Notes: generated by a model from the sequence alone, not told the origin. Shown: positions 30,149-39,298, numbered from the stretch's first letter. The stretch: 64,000 nt of DNA from Chrysophaeum taylorii (GCA_029834535.1 JAQMWT010000400.1:1-64000); one strand, 5' to 3'. Numbers and translations: made by a program.

Positions 30149-30473
30149 TGTGGCGGCAACTCCTGACTGCCAAGGCTTACCCGCCCTTCTCAAGATTTGA
30201 TACCCGTTCAACGGAACGGCTTTTCTTCCTTCCCTAGTGACGTCATACCTCTCCCTCGAGAGAAGCGTATCTTGCAGCATTCTTGCATTATTCTTGCTAG
30301 CATAAACCAACTCTCCATCCTCAAGTTGAGAGGCTTGGTGAGCGTGAGCAAGGTGTGTGGCGAGCATAAGCGACCCCGAGTCCGTGTTGGCCTCGTTCAG
30401 TGAGGTCTAGGGCAAGTCGGCGAGTACCCCCTTTGTCACCTGAGGGTCGGGAGTGTTTTTCTGTGCCGCCATA
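30149..30473 (+). repeat. 3' LTR of the gypsy-type fossil
   Basis: 325 bp, 22 bp longer than the 5' LTR because of an extra TTGCATTATTCTTGC-like segment near 30280-30295. It is preceded by a purine-rich stretch (AGCAGGGGAG) in the place of a polypurine tract. Confidence 0.85.
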
Positions 30474-30478
30474 GTAGT

Positions 30479-31057
30479 GATAAAGCACACAACAAAGAAC
30501 TATGATGATTATAGTGGGGTCGAGCTATTCAGTGCATTCATAGCCTGCCAAGGGGAAACCCGGCTTCCTGTCGCTTTCATCGTCGCGGGGTCCCAGACCA
30601 CCCTCGCAAATCGAGGGCGCGGCATCATGTGACAACGAACGACGATGGAGTTTACCGCTTGTCGCTGAATGCCCGCTGGTTTAGGCGAGGTGTTTCGTGA
30701 TATGAAGGGCTAAAATTGCGCACGTCCAGGGCGGGATAATTATTACCATTAACGACGACGACGAACGTCTTGAAGCACAACGCCATCGATGGCACGCCGC
30801 TCTCTCGAGACGCGCTAAATGGCGGACCGCGGCCAACATGGATCCTCGGCCACTACGAGAACTGTGAGACCGCGGGGAACGCGCCCCCCAAAAAGACGGC
30901 AATGCTGAATAGCCTACCGCTTTCCGCGCTTTGACGACGACGACGGGTGCCCAGTCAACAAACAACCACGCTGGAACCCCCAGGACTGCGATGCTCGTCC
31001 TATTAGAGAAGTATGAATTTTGATGGCGCAGGACACGGAACCCTCTTACACCTCGAC

Positions 31058-31090
<33 letters not shown>

Positions 31091-31120
31091 GCAGGCAGAC
31101 AGACAAAGAAAGCTGATGTT
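30479..31120. other. Intergenic stretch; no gene recognised
   Basis: No frame carries a recognisable domain. It contains an (ACAG)n microsatellite at 31062-31106, just downstream of the VOC gene stop. Confidence 0.5.
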
Positions 31121-31585
31121 TTAAGCGAGAGTGTACTTGGCGAAGAGGTTTTGCGGATTTGTCATGGCCTTGAATTCGAGGTTGTTCGCGCTGGGGTCCT
31201 TGAAGAACATGGTGTACTGCTCTCCGGGGGTGGCTTGGAAGCGCAGTTTGGGTTCGATAATAAAATCGACGCGTCCCCGGACTCTCTCTGCCAAGGCGTG
31301 CCAGTCAGGAACGGAAAGCGCAAGGCCAAAGTGCGGCACGGGGACCTCGTCGCCGTCGACAGGGTTATAGTAGTCGACGCAGCGGTAGTCATCGCCAACC
31401 CAATGGCAGACGATCTGATGTCCACTCAAGGAAAAGTCAATCCATTTGCCGACAGCGGACCGACCCTCTTCGCAGGCCAGGAGATTGCCGTAGAAAGACC
31501 GCGCGGCGTCGAGCGAGTGGACGGGAAAGGCGTGATGGAATGGAGTGGTTGCGAGTCGTCGCACCACCACGACGTCAAAGCGCAT
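31121..31585 (-). CDS. VOC-superfamily protein (glyoxalase/dioxygenase-like)
   Basis: 154 aa, one complete vicinal-oxygen-chelate module pair. FHHAFPVHSLDAARSFYGNL opens the first beta-alpha-beta-beta-beta unit, with HH as candidate metal ligands. VPHFGLALSVPDWHALAERV opens the second, and YTMFFKDPSANNLEFKAM is the classical F-x-D-P-x-x-N-x-(L/I)-E-(F/L) ending, with the metal-binding Glu. Family members include glyoxalase I, fosfomycin-resistance proteins and ring-cleaving dioxygenases; the substrate cannot be read from sequence. No targeting peptide is seen, so it is probably cytosolic. Confidence 0.85.
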   Translation of the reverse strand: MRFDVVVVRRLATTPFHHAFPVHSLDAARSFYGNLLACEEGRSAVGKWIDFSLSGHQIVCHWVGDDYRCVDYYNPVDGDEVPVPHFGLALSVPDWHALAERVRGRVDFIIEPKLRFQATPGEQYTMFFKDPSANNLEFKAMTNPQNLFAKYTLA

Positions 31586-31782
31586 CTAGAATGAAGGGTT
31601 TTTTTTTTTGGTTGAAAAATTAACCCTCTCTCTCGAAGAAGAGAGAGGTCTTCTGGTGCACAAAATGTTGACGACGTCAAACGACGACCGTTAAAAAACA
31701 CCCCCCAATCAGACCTGAAAACAAATCCCAACGGATAGATAATAACATATATCTTCCTTTTAGAAAAAGAAAGAAAAGAAGG

Positions 31783-33300
31783 CTAGACCCAGTTTGAGGT
31801 GAATTCGAAGAGCTGGACGCGGTTGACGGGAAAGGTGTCGCGGCCGTTGAATAGGGATGCGGGCGTGCCGTAGGTAGCGCATGGTCTCGAAGCGCCGAGT
31901 TCGAGGGCATCGTCGAGGCGGAGCGCGAAGCCACCGCCGCCCGAGCCAAAGCCGAGGACGGAATGAGTTGCGTAGATGAACATGTCGTTCTCTATGGAGG
32001 GGAGAGGCGGGGGTTCGGGAAATTCGTTGTTGTCTTCGGGGGGAAGGTCGTCATCGAGAACAGAGTCTTTCGAATCTCGCCTCGGCGGATGCGTAAGATT
32101 AGCGTAGGGACCAACCCATCGAAAGACGCGGACGAGGTCGTCGTCGGCGTCGACAAAACTGAAGACGAAGCACTCGCCGGTTCCAAAATAAGTTCCGGCG
32201 TTGCGGACGCGCTCGTCGACAAAGGCGCCGGCGACGTTTTTGAGGTCGTCGCGGACGAGGAGAAGTTGCGGTCCCTTTCGAGCCGATCTCGCGCGCGCGT
32301 AGAGAGCCTCCAAACACATTCCGTCGACCGACGAATCGTAGACGAGCGTCCAGGTGCGATACCGCAGCGAGGGCTTGAGGTGGGCGGCGAGGGCCGCGCG
32401 CTGTCCCGGCGCGCACACGCAAGGCTCGAAACTCGGATCGTCGTAGCGCGAGGCGGTCGCCCGAACCGAGGGAGTCGGGAGCTCGGAGGGTTGCCGCTCG
32501 AGGACTGTTGCGGAGGAGGACGGGGTCTCTTCGTTGTGGTCGTCCTTGGGTGGAAAAAAGGTCGGGAGCCGCTCCCACACCGCCGTCAGCAGCCGCGACG
32601 ACGACGGCGGCTGGACCGCCTCCGGCTGCTGCTGCTTCTCGAGGCGTCGGACGTGGAGCCGGTAGAAGTGCAGGACTACCGGTCTCGCACACGTGAGGAG
32701 GTGACGGTGAACCGCGATCGGGTCCGTCGCCCGGGGCACGGGCCGGTTCCCGACCCCGATGAGCACATCTCTTGCCCTAACCCCGAGCGACGCCGCTTCC
32801 CGAGACGCTCGAATCACGACGAGACGACGCGTTCCGCGGGCGTCGTACTCGAACTCGATGCCCATTCTTCCCGCCCCAAAGGTCACCGAGTACCGCTGCC
32901 ACCCGGCGACATTCGACGTCTCTTCTTCGAAGAGGTGTTTAGATTCGGACGACAGTCTCCGGCAAAGCTCCGTTTCGGCGAGCTCGAGCGACGTCGCCGA
33001 GAACGACTTTGGAACTTCGGTCGGAACCACGCTCGGGGGGGGAACCTCGTCGTCCGCAACTGTCGTCGTCTCGGGCTCGGGCAGCTCGGTGGTACTCTGG
33101 TCTTCGACCCGCGCGGCCCTCACACCGCACTTCTCTTCGTGAGCTTCGATCGCGTCGACGTGCCGAGCAACCCGAGCCCCGCACCGCTTGCATACGGCGT
33201 ACTCGAGCGCGGGCTTCACGTACGGCCGCGAGCTCTCGCATCCGGCCTTGACCGACGCGTACAGGCTCGAGAAGCTCCCGGCCCCAGCACGGCTCCTCAT
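31783..33300 (-). CDS. C2HC-zinc finger / PDZ / TLDc protein
   Basis: 505 aa. I start at the ATG at 33300 because the longer frame (to 33666) overlaps the divergent GST gene and its extra residues look like antisense of that gene. CKRCGARVARHVDAIEAHEE plus KC gives a C2HC-type finger (C37, C40, H54, C58). Residues about 137-215 form a PDZ domain (RYSVTFGAGRMGIEFEYD...AASLGVRARDVLIGVGNRPV). Residues about 300-500 are a TLDc domain: YRTWTLVYDSSVDGMCLEAL, GAFVDERVRNAGTYFGTGEC, VFRWVGPYANLTHPP, ATHSVLGFGSGGGGFALRL. TLDc proteins (OXR1, NCOA7, TBC1D24) are linked to oxidative-stress defence and V-ATPase control. PDZ with TLDc is an unusual combination. Confidence 0.9.
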   Translation of the reverse strand: MRSRAGAGSFSSLYASVKAGCESSRPYVKPALEYAVCKRCGARVARHVDAIEAHEEKCGVRAARVEDQSTTELPEPETTTVADDEVPPPSVVPTEVPKSFSATSLELAETELCRRLSSESKHLFEEETSNVAGWQRYSVTFGAGRMGIEFEYDARGTRRLVVIRASREAASLGVRARDVLIGVGNRPVPRATDPIAVHRHLLTCARPVVLHFYRLHVRRLEKQQQPEAVQPPSSSRLLTAVWERLPTFFPPKDDHNEETPSSSATVLERQPSELPTPSVRATASRYDDPSFEPCVCAPGQRAALAAHLKPSLRYRTWTLVYDSSVDGMCLEALYARARSARKGPQLLLVRDDLKNVAGAFVDERVRNAGTYFGTGECFVFSFVDADDDLVRVFRWVGPYANLTHPPRRDSKDSVLDDDLPPEDNNEFPEPPPLPSIENDMFIYATHSVLGFGSGGGGFALRLDDALELGASRPCATYGTPASLFNGRDTFPVNRVQLFEFTSNWV

Positions 33301-33363
33301 AAGCAAGCGCGAACAAACGAGCCCTTCTTGGATTTCCCTACGAGCTAGGGTAAGAAAGAAATA
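33301..33363. promoter_or_regulatory. 63-bp bidirectional intergenic region (TLDc / GST)
   Basis: Start codons of the divergent TLDc and GST genes are 63 bp apart, so a shared promoter is likely. Both products belong to families tied to oxidative stress, which makes co-expression plausible. Confidence 0.55.
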
Positions 33364-34158
33364 ATGAGTCCCCGCCTCAAGTTCTACTCGGCGTGGTTCT
33401 GCCCGTTTGCTCAGAGAGCGACTCTCGCCCTCGAATACCACGGTCTCGAGTACGAGTGGGTGGAAGCTCTTGGATGGGAAAGCCGTCCGGCGAGCGGAAA
33501 GGAGGCTTTCGATGCGGCGTCGCGATCCGAATGGATCTACCACTGGAAGCACCCCGACCTGCTCGCGGCGAACCCCGAGGGCATGGTCCCGACGCTCGTA
33601 AGCGGCACGAACGTCGCGACCGAATCGATCGCGGTCGTGGAGTTGATCGACCTTCTGGCCAAGCAAGGAGGGTCAGCGCTGAGCTTGATGCCGAGCGACG
33701 ATCCTTGGGCCGCGGCGAAACAGCGCGTCTGGGCGCAAAAAGCCAACGCGATTTGCTCCGAGTACTACGCCATTCTGGTGCGGAAGGAGGACGCTGCCTT
33801 CGAGCGGCTGTGTGCGGGTTTGAGGCGCTTCTCGGCGCACCTCGGCCCATTTTTTGACGGCCGCGAAGAACCGGGACTCGTCGATCTCGTGCTTCTGCCG
33901 TACGCCGTTCGCTTTTACGTCCTCGAACATTATCGCAACCTCGAGGTGCCGCGCATTCGGGAGTATGATGAATGGCTCGAGCGAATGTTGGCTCTCCCCC
34001 GTCTTGCCGCCACCGTCCCCGACAAGGACAAGTATCTCCGCCACGTCGAAAAATATGCCTCCGGGAAAGCGCGCTCCAAGGTCGCCAACGCCGTGCGCCG
34101 CGGGGTACCGGCCCACGACTACGACGACCGCGATGATGATGATAATGATGATGCGTAA
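33364..34158 (+). CDS. Omega-like glutathione S-transferase
   Basis: 264 aa. The thioredoxin-fold N-terminal domain carries FYSAWFCPFAQRATLALEYH, with the catalytic Cys of omega-class enzymes at C13 (C-P-F), and PEGMVPTLVSG...ATESIAVVELID, the cis-Pro and glutathione-contacting E-S motif. An all-helical C-terminal domain follows (about 105-225), including GLVDLVLLPYAVRF. Omega GSTs catalyse thiol transfer, deglutathionylation and dehydroascorbate reduction. The C-terminus is extended by an Asp-rich low-complexity tail. No targeting peptide is seen, so it is probably cytosolic. Confidence 0.85.
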   Translation: MSPRLKFYSAWFCPFAQRATLALEYHGLEYEWVEALGWESRPASGKEAFDAASRSEWIYHWKHPDLLAANPEGMVPTLVSGTNVATESIAVVELIDLLAKQGGSALSLMPSDDPWAAAKQRVWAQKANAICSEYYAILVRKEDAAFERLCAGLRRFSAHLGPFFDGREEPGLVDLVLLPYAVRFYVLEHYRNLEVPRIREYDEWLERMLALPRLAATVPDKDKYLRHVEKYASGKARSKVANAVRRGVPAHDYDDRDDDDNDDA

Positions 34159-34168
34159 GGATATATAG

Positions 34169-36178
34169 TTAAGCTTGATATTCGTCGAAGAGGTAGAGAG
34201 CGTCGTCGCACGGCTGATCGACGGGCTGGGTCGCCCGCCAGGGTTTGGTGTGGACGCCGTGCGAGTACCACCAAGTCCACTCTTTTGATTGGTCGTAGTC
34301 GACCAATTGGTACCAGGAGTGCTTGTCTCCGCTCGAGCAGGTGCCCCACCTGCATATGTCAGCGACGCGCGCGCGAAGGTCGTCGGCGATTTGTTGACGG
34401 CTCTTCTCCTCATCCTCCTCCTCCGAGAACAAGATGTTCTTAAAGGCACCGACGCGGAAAACGACGAAATCGTCGTCGGCGGGGACCACCACGCCGAGCT
34501 GCGCGGCGGCGACGACGACGGCCGCGTGGCCCACCGCGTGCAAGCACTCGCCGAGCATGTGGGTGTCGCGGCCGACAGGAGGAGCGTAGCAAATTTTGAC
34601 GGCCGACCGCCAGAACAAGCCAACGTCGGAAGGCGCCTTTAGGGCCCTCGCGGCTATCCAGTCCCAGACGAAACCGTGGACGAACGAAACTATAGCCTCG
34701 CGCTGGCGAAAGGTGCAGATGCTCCGGCTCGAAGAGACGTTCTTTTCCATGATCTCGATCCAGTCCCCAAATTCTGGAGCGTGAGTGCTGCGAAAGCCGA
34801 TCATGTCTCGGCGGATCGACAACAAAGATGCCATAGCCTCAAAGTCGGCGGTAAGATGAACGCTGCAGGATCCAAAGTAATGCCAGAGCCACCACGTGTA
34901 CTGGTAGTCGTCCTTGAAGGTGAGATCAGGAAGGCTGCGGCGGAGGTCGAAGCGCTGGAGGACGCGTATGATCTGGGCAGACGTGAGGTTTCTCCGCGCC
35001 TCGGCGAACGCCGCGCAGATCCCCGTCGCGTTGCACGTCGGCGCGTAGTCGCGAAACACGAGCTCCCACTGCCGCACGAGCTCGTCTTGCAGGTTTCTCG
35101 CAGCCTGCGAGTAGATTTGGGGGTCCTCGAAAACATAACTCGAGACGGTTCGGTTTCCCGACCACCGCATCGTAAGAACGATTCCTTCGCTCGCCCCGTC
35201 GTGGCAGAACAACAACAGACTATTGTCTTCTCTCAACCCGCCGCCGCCGCCGCCGCCGCAGACAGCTCCTCCTAGTCCCACCAAATCCGAGATGCGGTGC
35301 CAGGTCCTGGTCTCTGGCTCGTAAAGCAAGCCGTAGTCGAATGCTTTGCTCGACCCTTCTTCGCACGCGCCGGGCGCGTCGCCCGTGCCGCCAACGACGG
35401 CGATCCCGAGGCCTGGGATCGCAATAACACTCCCGCCGACCTGGGTGCGGCCGATTGGCATCGGTACCTCAAAACCCCACGAGTTCGTCGCGATGTCGTA
35501 GGCCTCGACGGCGACGTGACTCGTGCACGCGTCCGCGCGCAGGAACTGACCCCCAAGGGCGTACAACTTTTCTCCAAACGCGACCAACGCGAGATGGTTC
35601 CTTCCAACACCCATCGGCGCCTTCTCGACCCAGCGGCGGTCCACCAAGTCCAGAACCCAGAGGCTCGCGAGGTCGAACGAGCCGCCCCTCGAGAAGATAT
35701 CCCCCGAGCCGCGGGACGTCGCGCCCCCGGCCACGTACAAGGATCCCCCCACAAATGCCGCAGCGGCGCCGGCCGTCGCGGTAGGCAACGACGGAAGCGC
35801 GGGTCCCCATTCTTCTTGAGACGCGCGGAAGACAAAAGCCGCGTCGCTCGGAAAGGCCTTGCGTCGCGTCGAATTTGTCGCCGTACCCCCCAGAACGTAC
35901 ACCTCGCCCGTCTGGTCGTTGACCGCCGTCGCGCAGCTCGCGACATTCAAAGGGACCGGAGACAGTCGCGTCCACGCGCCCCCGGGCACCCACTTCAATG
36001 CTTGGTTGCTCAACTGCCCAGTAGTCGAAACGCCGCCGAACAGGTACAAAAGTCCATCGACGCCAGCGCCGCACGAATGCTCCACTCGAGGCGCCGAGGT
36101 CTTGCGGTGGTACGCGACACTCGCGACCTCCTCCTCGCGCGCCACTGCGACCAGAACCAGCAACACCACCTTCATCAA
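34169..36178 (-). CDS. Secreted Kelch-repeat protein with unknown C-terminal domain
   Basis: 669 aa. A signal peptide (MMKVVLLVLVAVAREEEVASVA) is followed by at least five Kelch blades with the di-Gly motif: LLYLFGGV (about 43-50), VYVLGGT (93-99), LYVAGGA (about 150), LYALGGQ (about 208), IAVVGGT (about 265). A WVPGG/W-type residue closes each blade. A Gly-run marks the end of the propeller (about 310). The C-terminal 300 residues contain Trp-rich stretches (TWWLWHYFGSCS, WTWWYSHGVHTKPW) and GECLHAVGHAAV, with cysteines that could pair. I do not recognise this domain. It probably works extracellularly or in the secretory pathway. It is convergent with the GST gene (10 bp apart). Confidence 0.8.
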   Translation of the reverse strand: MMKVVLLVLVAVAREEEVASVAYHRKTSAPRVEHSCGAGVDGLLYLFGGVSTTGQLSNQALKWVPGGAWTRLSPVPLNVASCATAVNDQTGEVYVLGGTATNSTRRKAFPSDAAFVFRASQEEWGPALPSLPTATAGAAAAFVGGSLYVAGGATSRGSGDIFSRGGSFDLASLWVLDLVDRRWVEKAPMGVGRNHLALVAFGEKLYALGGQFLRADACTSHVAVEAYDIATNSWGFEVPMPIGRTQVGGSVIAIPGLGIAVVGGTGDAPGACEEGSSKAFDYGLLYEPETRTWHRISDLVGLGGAVCGGGGGGGLREDNSLLLFCHDGASEGIVLTMRWSGNRTVSSYVFEDPQIYSQAARNLQDELVRQWELVFRDYAPTCNATGICAAFAEARRNLTSAQIIRVLQRFDLRRSLPDLTFKDDYQYTWWLWHYFGSCSVHLTADFEAMASLLSIRRDMIGFRSTHAPEFGDWIEIMEKNVSSSRSICTFRQREAIVSFVHGFVWDWIAARALKAPSDVGLFWRSAVKICYAPPVGRDTHMLGECLHAVGHAAVVVAAAQLGVVVPADDDFVVFRVGAFKNILFSEEEDEEKSRQQIADDLRARVADICRWGTCSSGDKHSWYQLVDYDQSKEWTWWYSHGVHTKPWRATQPVDQPCDDALYLFDEYQA

Positions 36179-36461
36179 CCTCTTTGAGAACGCAATAACT
36201 ATTTGTTCTTTATTCCTAGAATCTATTATTTCAAGGAGGAGGAGGATCTTAAAAATAACGCGAAACGAAACTGCCGCGCAACTTTTGCCCCCCGAACAAA
36301 TGAATATCCACTACTTTGGCTGCTTTTGCACAATAATCGACTTCTTATTAGTAGTTAAGATACTACTTTGGTGATCTAAGAGCAACAACACTTGAATGCT
36401 TCTTCTTCTTGCGCAGCTTTTTTTTGTACCTCAGGGTTGTAATAAACAAGTGCAGGCCCAT
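36179..36461. other. Intergenic stretch
   Basis: About 280 bp between the Kelch gene start and the Helitron-like copy, A/T-richer than coding sequence. Nothing recognised. Confidence 0.5.
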
Positions 36462-37612
36462 AAGTTCGCCAGTAAGTTCACCTAGTCCCAATCTCTAACC
36501 CCAGTAAGTTCACCTGGTCCCAGTTTCACCTGGTCACTCAGTTCACCTAGTCCCAATCTCAAACCCCAGTAAGTTCACGTGGTCCCAGTAAGTTCACCTA
36601 TAGTGCGCGTGTAGACGCCGGGAGGGGGCTTATCGGTATTGCGCAGCACGTGTGGGGTAGGGTGGAGTCGTCGACCCAGATGAGTATCGACAGAGAGCCA
36701 CGTAGAGCTGGACGTGGCAGAAGACGGGCTTGGGAAAGAGGACGCCGACCTCGCGGGGCGTCTGGCCCTGACTCTTGTTGATCGTTTGGCGTAGGCGGGC
36801 TTTAAGGGATACAGGTTGGAGGAGCCTCGGTGACAACGGCACGATCGATCATGTATCTGGTACCGTTGCAGTGGCCGTGCGACGGGTCGAGGTTTCGAAG
36901 ACCTTAAGCTCGCGCTCAAAGTCAGCATCCCGTTGGTTGTCAGGGAGTTGAAAACTCTTCTGTAAAGAGCGAGGCGTCGTCTTCCGACCCAGCCTAGTCA
37001 GCCGAAAAGAACTCCGACGCCTCGTCTCCGGGAAAAAAAGGCCGCGGCCATGCGCGCGTTGTCAGCATCGACAGCATCGTTTCGACGGGGCGTGAGAATG
37101 GCGCGCTGAAAGAGCCGCCGCGGCTCGTGGAAATAGTCTGCGAGGTCGCCGTAGACGGCTTGGAGGATCACTGTCTGGCTCTCGCGCCTACCTGATCCTT
37201 ACTCTCGCGCCTACCTGATCCTTACCCTAAATCGAGGGACAGACAAACAGACAAACAGACAGACAAACAACGCATTAGGCCGGGCTCGCTGTGCCCTCAC
37301 CGCCCTCACCCATGTCGCCGCCTCGGGGAACCCCGCCCAGGCCGCCCGATCCCAGCAGGACGTCACCCTTCGTCGCACATACGTCCGGCGGCAGCATGCG
37401 TACGACCTACGGGCGGGGCCCGTCCTCTCTTCGCCTGCCCCACGCCTCGGCGATGACCCCGACTAGGTCCCGCGTACTTATCTCCGCCCGTCAAGCACAT
37501 CCTTCATACCCCACAAACCCACCCACATCCTTCATGCTCCCCACACACACCCCCCCCTCTTAGCAGTCGACATTTAAAGACAGACAAACAAACATCTGTC
37601 GATTAGTAGTTA
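36462..37612 (-). mobile_element. Helitron-like element, copy 2
   Basis: On the minus strand the order is: CTACTAATCGACAGATG start (37612), the GC-rich 5' block (37580-37262), two AGGTAGGCGCGAGAG repeats (near 37170-37220), the helicase C-terminal fragment (37175-36600) and the GGTGAACTTACTGGG array (36605-36465). The helicase part reads INKSQGQTPREVGVLFPK and PVFCHVQLYVALCR in one frame, the best-preserved copy of the motif. The start is shared with copy 3, which helps define the family's 5' end. It is internally deleted and non-autonomous. Confidence 0.65.
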
Positions 37613-37648
37613 GGAAACCCTGATCAAGCAAGCAAGCAAGCAAGCAAG

Positions 37649-38632
37649 ATGGCGTGGGTTGAGGTGGAGGGCGTGCTGGTGAGAGCGGGTCGTCCCAAGG
37701 AGGATCGGTTGCCGGGGTTTTCGGCGTCGCCCGTGTGCTGGAAGTGTCGCGGCGAAGGATGCAAGGTGTGCGGCGGCGAAGGGCGCATAATTCGGCGCCA
37801 GAGAGCGCAGCGCGCGGCGAGAACGACGAAAGGTGGCGGCGTGGACGTGGGACCGGCTGCCGTGGGCGGGGAGGCCCCGGGGCCGGGGGAGGCGCTGTGC
37901 TGTCTGTGCGGGCACTGGCGCATCTTCCAGAAAGAACACAGGTACTCGACGGAAGACGTCGCGACGGCTTGGGTGGCGTCGAAGCACTTGCGTCCGACGC
38001 ACGTCGATCTCGGGACGGGGGTCGGGTCGGTGCTGCTGTTCGTGGCGTGGCAAGCGAAGCGACGCGGGCTCGAGTACCGTGGCGTGGGGGTCGAGGCGCA
38101 GGAGGAGTCGTTCAGACTAGCCGCGCGTTCGATACGACACAACGGCGCCCCCTGCGGCGTCGTCCTCGGAGACTTGCGAACGATAGAGGTTCGAGCCTCG
38201 TCGCCGGTCCTCGTCACCGGGACCCCGCCATATTACGGCGAAAATTTTGGCGTGACGCCGCAATGCGAGCAGAGCGCGGGGGCGAGGTACGAGTTCCGCG
38301 GAGGGATAGAGGCGTACTGCGAGGCCGCGGCTCGTTTGCTCGGGACCCCGGAGGATAGGTTTGTCGTGTGCGAGGGCGGGCTCTCGGTCAACTTGGCGCG
38401 CGTCTCGCGGGCCGCCGAGGCCTTTGGCCTCCGCGTTTATACCCGTCTCGGCGTCCGGGGCAAGGCGGGCAAGCCGACGCTCTTTGGGGTTTGGGTCATG
38501 GGGAAAGCGACGACGACGACGACGACGACGACGACGGAGGTCCTGGGAGAAGACGAGCTCGTCGTCAGGGATGTGGAAGGCCGCCACACCCCTGAATACC
38601 TCGCCGTCCTCCGAGAGATGGGAATGCGATAG
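37649..38632 (+). CDS. TrmN6-like (COG4123) N6-adenine methyltransferase with N-terminal Cys-rich motif
   Basis: 327 aa. The N-terminus holds CWKCRGEGCKVCGGEGRI, a DnaJ-type CxxCxGxxCxxCxG zinc motif (about residues 30-47), and a further CCLCGHW (about 84-90). The SAM-binding core follows: motif I HVDLGTGVGSVLLFVAW and motif II VGVEAQEESFRLAARS. The catalytic motif IV is LVTGTPPYYGENF, then QSAGARYEFRGGIEAYCEAAARLL, as in bacterial TrmN6/YfiC proteins that make m6A at A37 of tRNA-Val. The usual N in NPPY is T here, as in several COG4123 members. A poly-Thr run of nine is encoded by (ACG)n. It is convergent with the RING-RAMA gene, 5 bp apart. tRNA is the default substrate; DNA or rRNA remain possible. 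Confidence 0.8.
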   Translation: MAWVEVEGVLVRAGRPKEDRLPGFSASPVCWKCRGEGCKVCGGEGRIIRRQRAQRAARTTKGGGVDVGPAAVGGEAPGPGEALCCLCGHWRIFQKEHRYSTEDVATAWVASKHLRPTHVDLGTGVGSVLLFVAWQAKRRGLEYRGVGVEAQEESFRLAARSIRHNGAPCGVVLGDLRTIEVRASSPVLVTGTPPYYGENFGVTPQCEQSAGARYEFRGGIEAYCEAAARLLGTPEDRFVVCEGGLSVNLARVSRAAEAFGLRVYTRLGVRGKAGKPTLFGVWVMGKATTTTTTTTTEVLGEDELVVRDVEGRHTPEYLAVLREMGMR

Positions 38633-38637
38633 TTATA

Positions 38638-38996
38638 TTAAATCGAAGAAGGAGCGGCGCGCGGTCTTGGGTACCCCTGGTCCCTGACCTCCTCGAGCAG
38701 TTTTGGGACGCGTCTGGGGAAGGCGGGCGGGTGATAGACGATGGCCTTCCAACCGGTGGACTTTTTGCTGTGGCCGGCCCTTTTGAAAACCTCGGTGGCG
38801 AAGGCGGCGGGGGTGTCGACCTTGCGGGCGCGGCCGTTCCACTCGGGAATGAGGAACTGTCCATTACCGAGGATTTCGCCCCTAAAGCCGTCGACGTCTT
38901 TCACGGTCAAGAAACCCTCGCCCGGCACGATGTCGCCGGCGCGGATCATCTGGAGAATCGTTCGCTTTTTCGGCAATGCTGATCTCCCGCTTCTTC

Positions 38997-39028
<32 letters not shown>

Positions 39029-39249
39029 GGAGGCGGCGCGCGATTCGGCCGCTGTGGCTTACGCTGCTGCTCCTCCTTCAAGTCGTCGTCGTCGTCGTCG
39101 CCGTTTTTTGGGAGCAACCTGATCACGCGCGTCCGACACATGGGACAGTCCGACAGCTGCTTCAAACACTCCCGGCAGTACAAGTCGTGGGCGCACGGAT
39201 CGATGCGAACTAGAGCACGCGGTTCGAAGCAGATAGCACACTCCACCAT
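38638..39249 (-). CDS. RING finger protein with RAMA-like domain
   Basis: 203 aa from the ATG at 39249. A farther-upstream ATG at 39294 would leave only 4 bp to the preceding gene. The C3HC4 RING is complete: C4, C7, C19, H21, C25, C28, C35, C38. A linker with poly-Asp (51-56) and poly-Asn (75-84, from (GTT)n on the plus strand) leads to residues about 97-172. There, ILQMIRAGDIVPGEGFLTV, GFRGEILGNGQFLIPEWNG and FKRAGHSKKSTGWKAIVY match the RAMA pattern (helix, A-G-x-(I/L)-x-P-G, beta strands, final G-W-K). RAMA domains occur with prokaryotic restriction and modification systems and in the eukaryotic deubiquitinases MPND and MYSM1. A ubiquitin ligase that reads modified DNA is an inference. 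Confidence 0.75.
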
Positions 39250-39298
39250 CCTCCAACCCACACACCACAACGGTATTCGCACCCTAACCCTCATTATT

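Larger units (their letters stand above)
24368..30473 (+). mobile_element. Ty3/gypsy-type LTR retroelement fossil, split by a LINE
   Basis: The element is bounded by two LTRs (24368-24670 and 30149-30473) and by a 5-bp target duplication GTAGT (24363-24367 and 30474-30478). Parts in gypsy order: reverse transcriptase (about 25.4-25.9 kb), RNase H (about 27.6-28.1 kb), integrase zinc-binding and core region (about 28.5-29.1 kb) and C-terminal integrase or chromo-type region (about 29.1-29.8 kb). No gag is recognisable. A 1.54-kb LINE lies between RT and RNase H. Without it the element is about 4.55 kb. The LTRs look roughly 85-90% identical by eye, so the insertion is old. It is broken, with on the order of five to ten disruptions besides the LINE. 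Confidence 0.85.

Noticed and set aside
30681-31106. Minus-strand frame starting with Val/Cys/Leu repeats
   Set aside because: Its start is the translated (ACAG)n microsatellite, and the rest has no recognisable domain.
33301-33666. N-terminal extension of the TLDc protein by 122 residues
   Set aside because: It would overlap most of the first part of the GST gene in antisense, and the residues lack family similarity. The ATG at 33300 is preferred.
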